Assembly: GCA_019931105.1 (NCBI GenBank)
Contig: JAIOUW010000001.1
Location: 1,860,001-1,924,000 of the forward strand
Length of the DNA stretch: 64,000 bases
Direction of reading: 5' to 3'
From: Flavobacteriaceae bacterium NBU2977
GTDB taxonomy: Bacteria > Bacteroidota > Bacteroidia > Flavobacteriales > Flavobacteriaceae
Shown here piece after piece: positions 50,310 through 58,661 of this stretch. The notes beneath the pieces are model-generated. The model was not told where the DNA came from. It did not search any database and worked only from the letters and a program-made list of their open reading frames with translations. How positions within the stretch are numbered: position 1 is the stretch's first letter; each line of letters starts with the position of its first letter. Both the position numbers and the translations under genes were made by a program.

Positions 50310-52321
50310 AAGTAATATGCTCCCTTTTCACCTGTATAGTGAAAGGGGAGTCTTCTTTTTTTACAAGTCGTTCTCCAGCGTTCGATATCGCTTTTATAGT
50401 TGCTTCCGTCGGCGATCAAACTTTTAGGGTGCAAAGAATCGATCAGTCTTTCAAGATTAATTTTGGGTGATTCGGTAAGTACGATGTAATCCATTGGTTC
50501 AGAGGTCGGGCCATATACTCCAAGACTGTCGATAATCAACAAATTATTGCCCCTAAAAGAATAACTGTTCTTCAGTTCTTGATATCCAACGGAATCGATT
50601 CGTTCAGCGACTTTATAATCGGCGGCCAAGCGGGCCGCTTCGTTTTTTTTGTTGGTCATAAGGGTCAGTCGATTTCCATTATGGTGCATTAAAACAGAAT
50701 TACGGGTTTGATGCGCCAATATCAACTTTGTCGTTCGGGCGGTGCGATGAGAGGTACGGAGCATCCAAAGTTGGAAACCGATAACCAAGGCCAATAGGGT
50801 CGCGGCTCTTTTAAAGGATACTTTTGTGCTTATCATAAGTAGATAAAACATAATCGCGTAGACCAATAGCAATTGAACATGATCAAAAGAAATGTCCTTA
50901 AAAATAAAAGCTTCGCGTTGGGCGACCCATTCGACGACCTTATTCATTGAACCAATGGCAAAATCATAGATTTTGACCAACGCATCGGGCAGTATATTGA
51001 AAAGGGAGAGTAAAATGACCAAGATACCAAGACCTAAAATCAATCCTAAGAACGGTACGATCAAGAGGTTCGAAACAAAGAAAAGACCAGGAAACTGGTG
51101 AAAATAATAAAGACCGATAGGCAATACCCCTAACTGAGCCGCTATACTAACCGACAATAATTGCCACACTTTTCGAGTAAACCAATTCTTGGGATGCCAT
51201 AATTTCTGAAATAATGGATAAATTCGAACAATGGCAAAAACAGCGGCGTAACTCATTTGAAACCCGACCTGGAACAAAAGTTTTGGGTCATAGACCAATA
51301 AAATGAAAAACATCGAAAGGGCGAGAATGTTGAAAGTATTGCCCGGTCTGTTCAAAAATAGGGCATAGGCCACGAACGTGAACATGGTGACCGCCCTGAC
51401 AATAGAAGCGGACAAGCCTGCTAAAAAGGCAAACCCCCAAAGCAACAGAAGCGTAACTATTAGTTTAATGGTTTTTCCCTTGGGTAGATATTCCAAAGGC
51501 CTTAACAAGAACTGTAGTAGAAATAGCAAGATACCGATATGCAATCCCGATACGGCTAAAATATGAACGGCCCCTGCATTTTTATAGTTATTATAAGTCT
51601 CTACCGATATATCGTGGCGCTGCCCCAAAAGCAACGCCTGTATAATGGCCAATTCTTCATTCCCAAAATCAGAGGTTTTCAATTTTGAAATGATCTTATT
51701 TCGAAAAGATGCGGCCACCCCATAAAGTGTTGGCGATTGATTTTTTAAAACGATATAGTTACTATTATTCAGTCGTAACTGATGTGAAATGCCTAGATTT
51801 TTAAGGTAATTTTTGTAATCGAATTGATGTGGGTTCAAAGCAGGCCCGATTTCTTCGGCTTGGCCAAAGGAAATGAGTTCATCATCCACCTCAAATGGCG
51901 ACACTGCGGTATCTTTGGGCAAACTCAGTAATACTTTTCCTGATGCTCTATGGTTTTCGAGACGATGTACTTCGGCAATATAGCGCGCTGAAAAGGTGGT
52001 AGGTTTCATGACCTCCAAAATCTTCAATCGCCATTTTACGTCATAGCCTGAAATCCGGTATGAATAATGATCATCATAATTTTCGGGCGTCGCCAGTGAT
52101 ATTGAAAGCACGCCTAAACTAATAGTGGTCAAGAAGACCATGATTGCGAACAGATGTGCTTCTTTTCTTTTGTTCCTAATGAATATCCACCCCAATACGG
52201 CAAGGAAGAAAACTGTCAAGGTAGAAGAAATGATAATTCCAAAATGTAAATAGTGACCCAAAAGAATACCTAAAATGAGGTATATCGTCAATTTTACCGG
52301 GATGAATCGGAATAGCTGCAT
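50294..52321 (-). CDS. ComEC/Rec2-family competence DNA-uptake channel, short form
   Basis: A polytopic membrane protein of 675 residues. The N-terminal DUF4131 region with TM segments is followed by the competence channel domain, with HILAVSGLHIGILLFLLQFLL (split) near 250-270 and FAFLAGLSASIVRAVTMFTF (split) near 305-325. The C-terminal ~150 residues correspond in position to the metallo-beta-lactamase-like nuclease domain, but the HxHxDH zinc-binding motif is not present; only a short degenerate domain remains. Likely role: DNA import through the inner membrane. Confidence 0.85.
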   Translation of the reverse strand: MQLFRFIPVKLTIYLILGILLGHYLHFGIIISSTLTVFFLAVLGWIFIRNKRKEAHLFAIMVFLTTISLGVLSISLATPENYDDHYSYRISGYDVKWRLKILEVMKPTTFSARYIAEVHRLENHRASGKVLLSLPKDTAVSPFEVDDELISFGQAEEIGPALNPHQFDYKNYLKNLGISHQLRLNNSNYIVLKNQSPTLYGVAASFRNKIISKLKTSDFGNEELAIIQALLLGQRHDISVETYNNYKNAGAVHILAVSGLHIGILLFLLQFLLRPLEYLPKGKTIKLIVTLLLLWGFAFLAGLSASIVRAVTMFTFVAYALFLNRPGNTFNILALSMFFILLVYDPKLLFQVGFQMSYAAVFAIVRIYPLFQKLWHPKNWFTRKVWQLLSVSIAAQLGVLPIGLYYFHQFPGLFFVSNLLIVPFLGLILGLGILVILLSLFNILPDALVKIYDFAIGSMNKVVEWVAQREAFIFKDISFDHVQLLLVYAIMFYLLMISTKVSFKRAATLLALVIGFQLWMLRTSHRTARTTKLILAHQTRNSVLMHHNGNRLTLMTNKKNEAARLAADYKVAERIDSVGYQELKNSYSFRGNNLLIIDSLGVYGPTSEPMDYIVLTESPKINLERLIDSLHPKSLIADGSNYKSDIERWRTTCKKRRLPFHYTGEKGAYYFIDIP
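50320..50357 (+). terminator. Intrinsic terminator of the POT gene, inside the 3' coding end of comEC
   Basis: CTCCCTTTTCAC pairs with GTGAAAGGGGAG (one G-U) over a 7-base loop. It is followed on the plus strand by TCTTCTTTTTTT. It is 27 bp after the POT stop. The whole hairpin is coding for the end of comEC on the opposite strand. Confidence 0.75.
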
Positions 52322-52362
52322 CGGGTCGGTTTACGCCCTAAAGTAGGAAAAAACAAACAATT

Positions 52363-52932
52363 TTAGAGAACGCGGGTCGCCTTGACGAAAGCGTAGTTCC
52401 AATATCCTTCCCGTAAAGAAGAAACGATGACACCCCTTGAAGTGGATGCATGAATGAATTTTATGTCATCACCTTCCACCGCAACGACCATGCCCACATG
52501 ATTGATACGTCTTTTGCGCTTACTGGTCTTAAAGAACAGAAGATCTCCCTTTTTGACTTTATTTATTCGAATTCGGCGACCTTCCTCGGCCATTTGATAC
52601 GAAATTCGCGGCAATGCTATATCATGCTCGCCGAAGGATACGTAAAGCAGTCCGGAGCAGTCCATTCCCTTTTTTGTGGTACCTCCATATTTGTATCGGG
52701 TACCTGAATAGGTAAGAGCCGTATTGATGATCTTGTCGGCGACAGGGCCGTTAGGTGACGAATTGTCTTCATGATCCGATTCATCGATTTCGACGGTCTT
52801 TGATTCGGATGCCTCGACAGTTACCTTTCGGGTTTCGCCAAAGGACTTATTCTTGCTGTACGAAGTCTTCTTTTTATAGGTACCACAGTTTACTACCAAA
52901 AGACCCAAAAAAATATAAACGATTTTTCGCAT
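52363..52932 (-). CDS. NlpC/P60 (C40) cysteine peptidase lipoprotein
   Basis: This 189-residue protein has lipobox VVNC, with the lipid Cys at residue 16, then a charged, low-complexity linker (about 20-60). The NlpC/P60 domain has the catalytic Cys C92 in KGMDCSGLLYV, His H145 in INHVGMVV and a third polar residue H161 in FIHAST. It is expected to cut gamma-D-glutamyl-meso-diaminopimelate or similar bonds in peptidoglycan. It is probably an outer-membrane lipoprotein facing the periplasm. Confidence 0.9.
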   Translation of the reverse strand: MRKIVYIFLGLLVVNCGTYKKKTSYSKNKSFGETRKVTVEASESKTVEIDESDHEDNSSPNGPVADKIINTALTYSGTRYKYGGTTKKGMDCSGLLYVSFGEHDIALPRISYQMAEEGRRIRINKVKKGDLLFFKTSKRKRRINHVGMVVAVEGDDIKFIHASTSRGVIVSSLREGYWNYAFVKATRVL

Positions 52933-52962
52933 TTTAAGGACGTTTTAGGCATCCTTCCGTTT

Positions 52963-52970
52963 CAAAATTA
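52963..52970 (-). promoter_or_regulatory. Putative -7 box (TAATTTTG) for the NlpC/P60 gene
   Basis: On the minus strand TAATTTTG is an exact TAnnTTTG match, about 31 bp before the start codon. No clear -33 element is present. The 239-bp spacer up to lpxB holds no other obvious feature. Confidence 0.35.
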
Positions 52971-53171
52971 AAGAAATTATTTAGAGAACCCATCTTGACT
53001 TTTTCCTACAGGCCAAAAATTGCTCTTTTGATTCTGCTTTTCGTCATGTTTTCTTTTCGTAGCCCAGATATGCAATTCAAGAATGTTTTCGATCAGTCTC
53101 AAAATGGCCGATTTTCGCTAAGATCAAAAAAGTCAAGGTGGGTTCGTAAAAGATTTTGTGGGGCCTGGCAA

Positions 53172-54290
53172 TTAATGCTTGATATTCTCAATGATCAAGC
53201 TTGCCGTTTTGGTACTGGCACCGGGCCCGCCCAGTTTTTCGGACAGTTCTTCGTATGCTTCCACTTGCTTTTTTCTATAAGGATCCCCAAGAATTTTCTT
53301 CAATTCGACCTTGATGTTTTGGGTGTTCAATTCGGTTTGGATCAGTTCTTTGACAACCTCTTTTTCCATGATCAGATTTACCAGTGATATATAGTCCAGG
53401 GTGATAATGCGTTTGGCGATTTGATACGATATCCAATTGGCGCGATAACAGACCACTTGTGGTACTTTGTAAAGTGCGGTTTCCAAGGTGGCCGTACCGC
53501 TGGTCACCAATGCGGCATCGGCCACACTTAGAAGGTCATATGTTTTGTTCGCAACAAAACCGACATTCGGATTATCTAAAAAAGGGGTGAAAAAATCACG
53601 CTCCAGACTGGGGGCTCCCGCTATCACGAACTCATATTCCGAAAAATCATCGACGACCGATAGCATTAATGAGAGCATTTTTTCAACTTCCTGTTTACGG
53701 CTTCCCGGAAGTAGGGCGATAATCGGTTTTTCTGGATCCAAATGATTTTCGGATCGAAATTGTTCAGGGTCGGGCCTTGTTTTTTGTGAGATCGCATCTA
53801 TTAAGGGGTGCCCCACAAAGTGTACCGGAAAACTATGTTTGCCCTCGTAAAATTGCTTTTCAAAGGGAAGAATGACATACATCGCATCAATATCTCTTTT
53901 GATATCATTGATCCTGCTTTCTCGTGAGGCCCATATTTGGGGTGAAATGTAGTAGTTGGTCAAAAAACCATGTCGTTTTGCCCATTTGGCAATTCGAAGG
54001 TTAAAGCCTGAAAAGTCTATAAAGATGATTACATCGGGCGAACATTGGGCAATATCGGCCTTGCAGAAAGCGATATTTTTTTTGATGGCACCAAGATTTT
54101 GAACGACTTCCAAGAAGCCCATAAAGGCCATTTCCTTATAATGCTTGACAAGTGTTCCACCTGCGCTTTGCATGAGGTCGCCCCCCCAACAACGCACTTC
54201 GGCGTAATTGTCTTGAGCCTTTAAGGCCTTAATCAGGTTGGAACCGTGCAAGTCTCCGGAAGCCTCACCGGCGATGATGTAGTATTTCAT
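53172..54290 (-). CDS. lpxB: Lipid-A-disaccharide synthase
   Basis: A GT19 enzyme of 372 residues. It begins MKYYIIAGEASGDLHGSNL, the LpxB signature. GFLEVVQNLGAIKKN is near 57-71, IIFIDFSGFNLRIAKWAK near 87-104 and ALLPGSRKQEVEKML near 194-208. The segment LVTSGTATLETALYKVPQVVCY (split) is near 265-286. It joins UDP-2,3-diacylglucosamine and lipid X at the inner-membrane cytoplasmic face. Its gene follows surE and a small membrane protein gene with 1-bp gap or overlap. Confidence 0.95.
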   Translation of the reverse strand: MKYYIIAGEASGDLHGSNLIKALKAQDNYAEVRCWGGDLMQSAGGTLVKHYKEMAFMGFLEVVQNLGAIKKNIAFCKADIAQCSPDVIIFIDFSGFNLRIAKWAKRHGFLTNYYISPQIWASRESRINDIKRDIDAMYVILPFEKQFYEGKHSFPVHFVGHPLIDAISQKTRPDPEQFRSENHLDPEKPIIALLPGSRKQEVEKMLSLMLSVVDDFSEYEFVIAGAPSLERDFFTPFLDNPNVGFVANKTYDLLSVADAALVTSGTATLETALYKVPQVVCYRANWISYQIAKRIITLDYISLVNLIMEKEVVKELIQTELNTQNIKVELKKILGDPYRKKQVEAYEELSEKLGGPGASTKTASLIIENIKH

Positions 54291-54291
54291 A

Positions 54292-54573
54292 TTAAAATAC
54301 TTTGTAGCACAAAATTATCAGGGCCGTCATCAAAGTGGCGATCAAGACGCCTTTTGCCCGCTGGTCTCTCTTGATGCGCAAAAAGCCAAAAAAAGCGCCG
54401 AGGTTCAATATGGCGCCCAAGGCGAGCAGGCTTCCTATATGTCCCTGTTGCACGGCGGCTTCAAAAGTTTCAACAATTCCCAAGTCCGAAAATAGAAGAA
54501 TGTACAATAAAGTTCCAACGGTATTGGCGATTATGCCAACGGCAATGCCAATGATCAATTCCTTCCTATTCAT
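54292..54573 (-). CDS. Small membrane protein between surE and lpxB
   Basis: A 93-residue protein with three hydrophobic segments (IIGIAVGIIANTVGTLLYILLF, split; LLALGAILNLGAFFGFL; VLIATLMTALIILCY). It is not a family I can name. It overlaps surE by 8 bp and lies 1 bp before lpxB, so it is translated with them and may be an accessory of lipid A synthesis; this is inference. Confidence 0.75.
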   Translation of the reverse strand: MNRKELIIGIAVGIIANTVGTLLYILLFSDLGIVETFEAAVQQGHIGSLLALGAILNLGAFFGFLRIKRDQRAKGVLIATLMTALIILCYKVF

Positions 54574-55345
54574 TTAAATTCCACGTGTTTAGGTTTTGTA
54601 TCGCATGATGGGCAGTGAGGTCGAATTGGGTAGGCACAACCGAAATGTAGCCGTTGGCCAAGGCCCACTCATCGGTATCTTCGCCTTTATCAAGTAGTTC
54701 GAACTCGCCGGTCAACCAATAATAGTCCTTGCCCATGGGACTCGTTCTGTGGTCGAATTTCTCTTTCCAATTCGCGCGTGCCTGTCTGCATACCTTTATA
54801 CCTTTGATGTTTTCTTTGCTCAATTTCGGTATGTTTACGTTTAGTACCACTCCTTCGGGCATACCCTTTTTCAACGATTGTCTTACTATTTTTTTGATTG
54901 CGGGGCCGGCCTGTTCAAAATCGGCGTTCCAAGAATAATCGAGCAAAGAAAAACCGATGGCCGGAATTCCTTCGATGCCCGCCTCTATGGCCGCGCTCAT
55001 GGTTCCTGAATAAATGACATTGATCGAAGAGTTCGACCCATGGTTGATACCGCTGACACAGATATCGGGCTTTCTGTCTAAAATTACCTGAAGCCCTAGC
55101 TTAACGCAATCTGCGGGCGTGCCGCTACAGCTATATTCTTTCGGAGCGCCGTGCAGCTGGTCTACCGTGACCTTGGTTGAGAATAAAGTGTCATCAATGG
55201 TTATGGCGTGGCCTTTGCCAGATTGCGGACTGTCAGGGGCGACGACCACGACCTCTCCCAAATCACCCATAAAACGTATCAATGCCCTCAGCCCCGGTGC
55301 TGTAATTCCATCATCATTCGTCACAAGAATCAAGGGTTTCGACAT
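54566..55345 (-). CDS. surE: 5'/3'-nucleotidase SurE
   Basis: This 259-residue protein begins with the diagnostic LVTNDDGITAPGLRAL, whose Asp pair binds metal. The VVAPDSPQSGKGHAIT segment is near 34-49, and the VSGINHGSN metal ligand near 97-105. It dephosphorylates nucleoside monophosphates and helps stationary-phase survival in other bacteria. It starts a three-gene run with the small membrane protein and lpxB. Confidence 0.95.
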   Translation of the reverse strand: MSKPLILVTNDDGITAPGLRALIRFMGDLGEVVVVAPDSPQSGKGHAITIDDTLFSTKVTVDQLHGAPKEYSCSGTPADCVKLGLQVILDRKPDICVSGINHGSNSSINVIYSGTMSAAIEAGIEGIPAIGFSLLDYSWNADFEQAGPAIKKIVRQSLKKGMPEGVVLNVNIPKLSKENIKGIKVCRQARANWKEKFDHRTSPMGKDYYWLTGEFELLDKGEDTDEWALANGYISVVPTQFDLTAHHAIQNLNTWNLNE

Positions 55346-55535
55346 ACGGTATAATTTTAATGGTAAAAATACGTTTTAAAAAAGATATCGCCTTTCCGGC
55401 CATTAACAAAAAATTAATGAAAGAAGCTCCTTGCTGGCATGGTTTTTTCAGTATATTAGGGAATCGAACGATATGGGAGACCCATTTGGACTGAAAATCC
55501 CGGGCGATAAGATTTTAATAAATTAAAAATAACGG
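55346..55535. other. Divergent intergenic region with a structured ctpA leader
   Basis: Between surE and the tail-specific protease. It holds a small perfect hairpin ATGGG-AGA-CCCAT at 55473-55485, flanked by an 8-bp inverted repeat TTTTCAGT (55445-55452) and ACTGAAAA (55490-55497). A TTG with TATATTAG 18 bp later (55452-55459) is a weak promoter candidate. No ORF is seen. Confidence 0.35.
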
Positions 55536-57668
55536 ATGAAAAGGAATTTGGCCTACGCATTGGTTGTAATGCTCATAGCTGTAGCTTCGTGCAGCTTTAC
55601 TAACAAGACTTTTGAAAATGACGATAAGGACAAATTATTGTTGGATCTTATTACCTATGTGCTAGAGAAAGGGCACTATGAGCCTAAGGACATCGATGAT
55701 GATTTTTCAGTAAATGTCTTTGAAGATTTCATCGATATTATCGACCCTACAAAACGTTATTTTTTAGAAAGTGACATAAGGGAGTTCGAGAAGTATAAAT
55801 ACCAGATAGACGACCAGATCAAGAATACCGATATCACCTTCTTTAACTTGGTCCATGAAAGATTGGTGCAACGAATGGGCGACGCGAAACAAATCTATAA
55901 AGAGATTTTAGAAAAGCCCTTTGATTATGCCCAAAACGAAACGATCAATATCGATTATGATAAAGAGCCCTTTGCATCTTCACGGGAAGATTTGAAAGAA
56001 CGATGGAGAAAGCAATTGAAATATGCCACTTTGGGCAATTACGATGCCAAGATGACCGTGAACGGACCGGATTCTGAAACTGGGACCGATTCTGAAAAAC
56101 CGTTAACTGCCGAGGAAGCCGAATTGGAGGCGCGACAATATACCGAAAAGACTTTGGACGAGTTTTTTGATTTCATCGATGACCTTGAAAGAAAAGATTG
56201 GTTCGTGCAATATATTAATACCATCGTTGATGAGTTCGATCCTCATACCTTGTTTTTCCCTCCTGAGGAAAAGGACAAGTTTGACATGAATATGTCGGGT
56301 AAATTCGAAGGAATCGGCGCGCGACTACAGAAGAAGCCCGAAGGGGCAAAAATAGTGGAGATCATTTCAGGTGGGCCGGTATGGCGTGATGCACGGCTTG
56401 AGGTCGGAGACTTGATCTTGAAGGTGGGCCAAAAGGGTGAAGAGCCCATCGACATCGTAGGTATGCGCCTTGACGATGCCATTAAGATGATCAAGGGCCC
56501 TGAGGGTACCGTGGTAGACCTCACCATTCGCAAGGTAGATGGCTCTTTGGAAATTGTTTCATTGACCAGAGATGTGGTCGAGTTGGAAGAATCGTATGCA
56601 AAATCTGCCAATATCATAAAAGGAGACCAGACTTTCGGTATTATCAATCTGCCCAAGTTCTATGTTGATTTTGAGGACTATAGTGAGCGTAATGCCGCGA
56701 CCGATGTGGCCAAGGAAATCGAAAGATTGAAAGAGACCGGGGTCGAGGGCCTTATCTTGGACTTGCGTGACAATGGTGGTGGTTCGCTGAAAACCGTGGT
56801 AGAAATGGCGGGACTGTTTATCAAAGACGGCCCGATCGTTCAGGTACGATCGAACGGAAAACGAAAAGATGTTTATGACGACAAAGACGAGCGTATTCAG
56901 TGGGATGGCCCATTGGTTGTATTGGTCAACGAGCTGTCCGCTTCGGCTTCTGAAATATTGGCTGCCGCTATGCAAGATTACAAACGTGCGATTGTCATTG
57001 GCAGTAAACAAACCTTTGGAAAAGGAACCGTACAGAACGTTATTCCTTTAGATAATATAGTACGAAGTAATGAACACGGAGACCTAGGGGCCATTAAGTT
57101 GACCACACAAAAGTTCTATCGTATCAATGGCGGCTCTACGCAGCTTGAAGGGGTGAAGAGCGATGTTGTGGTTCCGGATCGTTACAGCTACATCGACCTA
57201 GGTGAGCGTGATCAAGAGAACCCCCTTAAATGGGATGAAATCGAACCTGCCAACTATGAAGTATGGGACGGTTATATCGATTATGAGCAGACCATTGCCA
57301 ACAGCAAGAGCCGCATGGCCAAAAATCCGCAGATCAAATTGATCGAGGAGAATGCCAAATGGCTTAAGGACGAACAGGATGAAACCGAGATTTCATTGAA
57401 CTATGAGGTCTATAAAACCGAGGACAAGAAAGATAAAGAAAAATCGAAATATTTTAAAACGCTATCGGATTACGATTCACAGTTGACGTTCAAGTCGCTT
57501 AAATATGAAGAAGAACTGTTTACCAAAGATTCGGTCTTGCGACAAAAAAGAGATCGTTGGCATCAAGATTTAGCCAAAGATGTCTATGTCGAAGAAGCGG
57601 TCAACGTACTTCGGGATCTCAAGATCAACAATATCAAGAACGGCAAGTTGGCCAGTGTAAAGGGATAA
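55536..57668 (+). CDS. Carboxy-terminal processing (tail-specific) serine protease
   Basis: This 710-residue protein has a lipoprotein-like signal (VVMLIAVASCSFTNK, Cys near 19). The PDZ domain lies at about 250-335 (GIGARLQKKPEGAKIVEIISGGP, split). The S41 protease core follows at about 360-560, with GLILDLRDNGGGSLKTVVEMAGLF (split), the catalytic Ser in NELSASASEILAAAMQD and the Lys in GSKQTFGKGTVQ. A DUF3340-type C-terminal helical domain ends the protein. It degrades or trims periplasmic proteins and prelipoproteins. A strong terminator follows it. Confidence 0.92.
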   Translation: MKRNLAYALVVMLIAVASCSFTNKTFENDDKDKLLLDLITYVLEKGHYEPKDIDDDFSVNVFEDFIDIIDPTKRYFLESDIREFEKYKYQIDDQIKNTDITFFNLVHERLVQRMGDAKQIYKEILEKPFDYAQNETINIDYDKEPFASSREDLKERWRKQLKYATLGNYDAKMTVNGPDSETGTDSEKPLTAEEAELEARQYTEKTLDEFFDFIDDLERKDWFVQYINTIVDEFDPHTLFFPPEEKDKFDMNMSGKFEGIGARLQKKPEGAKIVEIISGGPVWRDARLEVGDLILKVGQKGEEPIDIVGMRLDDAIKMIKGPEGTVVDLTIRKVDGSLEIVSLTRDVVELEESYAKSANIIKGDQTFGIINLPKFYVDFEDYSERNAATDVAKEIERLKETGVEGLILDLRDNGGGSLKTVVEMAGLFIKDGPIVQVRSNGKRKDVYDDKDERIQWDGPLVVLVNELSASASEILAAAMQDYKRAIVIGSKQTFGKGTVQNVIPLDNIVRSNEHGDLGAIKLTTQKFYRINGGSTQLEGVKSDVVVPDRYSYIDLGERDQENPLKWDEIEPANYEVWDGYIDYEQTIANSKSRMAKNPQIKLIEENAKWLKDEQDETEISLNYEVYKTEDKKDKEKSKYFKTLSDYDSQLTFKSLKYEEELFTKDSVLRQKRDRWHQDLAKDVYVEEAVNVLRDLKINNIKNGKLASVKG

Positions 57669-57693
57669 TAATCCCAATAAGATTGTCAAATAG

Positions 57694-57721
57694 ACCCCGG
57701 CGTAAATACGTCGGGGTTTTT
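57694..57721 (+). terminator. Intrinsic terminator of the tail-specific protease gene
   Basis: CCCCGGCGTA pairs with TACGTCGGGG (one G-U) over a 2-base AA loop, followed by TTTTT. It is 26 bp after the stop codon. Confidence 0.8.
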
Positions 57722-57808
57722 GTTTCTGGTTCGATTTTGGAAATCTTGTTCGACGCATTTTTTTTGACAAATCAGCGCGCTCGACTTTTGTAATAAATGC
57801 TGGTGCCC

Positions 57809-57835
57809 TTGTGACCGATATTTGATTTACATTTG
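57809..57835 (+). promoter_or_regulatory. Putative promoter of the nuclease gene
   Basis: TTG (57809-57811), a 16-bp spacer and TACATTTG (57828-57835) match the Bacteroidota consensus. The box ends 4 bp before the ATG at 57840, so transcription might start at or after that codon. Use of the internal Met 15 at 57882 would then be expected. Confidence 0.4.
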
Positions 57836-57839
57836 ACCC

Positions 57840-58652
57840 ATGCGAAGCAGCGATAAGAACAGAATCATTTATACAGGTTTAATGTTGTTATGTATAATCG
57901 GGTTCTGGGTTTTTGAGAATTTCTATACGCCCGATAGCTATTCCAATACCAAGGAGCGTTTTTCCAAAACTAAAATACCGACTTTTTTCATGCCAAGTTC
58001 GACAACAGGTGCCATTGTTGAGCATGAACATTTCATACTCTCGTACAACGAACCTTTTGAGCAGGCCGAATGGGTGGCCCATGTTTTGAAAAAAGAGCAT
58101 TTGACCAATGACGACAGAAAGCGGCCCTATTTTATCGAAGACCCAAAGGTAAGGACAAAGTCCGCCGATTGGCGCAATTATAGAGGTTCAGGGTTTGACC
58201 GCGGACATTTGTGTCCGGCCGGTGATCGTAGGTTTTCAGAGCAGGCCTATAATGAGACTTTTTATACAAGCAACATAAGTCCGCAGAATACTGATTTCAA
58301 TGCCGGCATATGGAACCGACTTGAAATCAAAGTTCGTCAATGGGCCAAACAATACGGAACGCTTTACATCGTTACCGGAGGTGTCTTGGAAGCAGGTCTT
58401 CAAGAAATCGGAGACGAAGATGTCGACGTACCCAAATATTTTTACAAAATCATAGCAAGGGGAAATCCTGAAAGCTTAAAGGTCATCGTGTTCTTAATGC
58501 CAGGCGAAGAGCGCACTCAACCACTTGAACAATTTGTTGTTTCTGTCGACACGGTCGAAGCGATGACAGGTATCGATTTTTTCGAAGATCTTAATGACGA
58601 GCAGGAAGCCGAATTGGAAAGTCGAATAGTAACCGACAACTGGAAATTTTGA
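57840..58652 (+). CDS. Membrane-anchored DNA/RNA non-specific endonuclease (NucA type)
   Basis: This 270-residue protein has one N-terminal TM segment (LMLLCIIGFWVFENF, about 14-28), then the beta-beta-alpha metal nuclease domain. The DRGHLCPAGDRRF motif has catalytic H123 within D120-R-G-H. The NISPQNTDFNAGIWNRLE segment near 143-160 has the metal-coordinating Asn. It cleaves DNA and RNA outside the cytoplasm, probably for nutrient use. Its 3' end faces rodA and the gap holds a weak AGGCAT/ATGCCT hairpin. Confidence 0.88.
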   Translation: MRSSDKNRIIYTGLMLLCIIGFWVFENFYTPDSYSNTKERFSKTKIPTFFMPSSTTGAIVEHEHFILSYNEPFEQAEWVAHVLKKEHLTNDDRKRPYFIEDPKVRTKSADWRNYRGSGFDRGHLCPAGDRRFSEQAYNETFYTSNISPQNTDFNAGIWNRLEIKVRQWAKQYGTLYIVTGGVLEAGLQEIGDEDVDVPKYFYKIIARGNPESLKVIVFLMPGEERTQPLEQFVVSVDTVEAMTGIDFFEDLNDEQEAELESRIVTDNWKF

Positions 58653-58661
58653 TGTGAGGCA

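Noticed and set aside
52995-53387. Plus-strand 130-residue ORF with a hydrophobic start
   Set aside because: More than half overlaps the well-supported lpxB on the other strand and it has no family match; the hydrophobic N-terminus is likely chance.
55461-55505. tRNA-like words (GAATCGAAC and GACTGAAAATCC) before the tail-specific protease
   Set aside because: The T-loop-like and anticodon-like words imply opposite strands and no cloverleaf can be folded.
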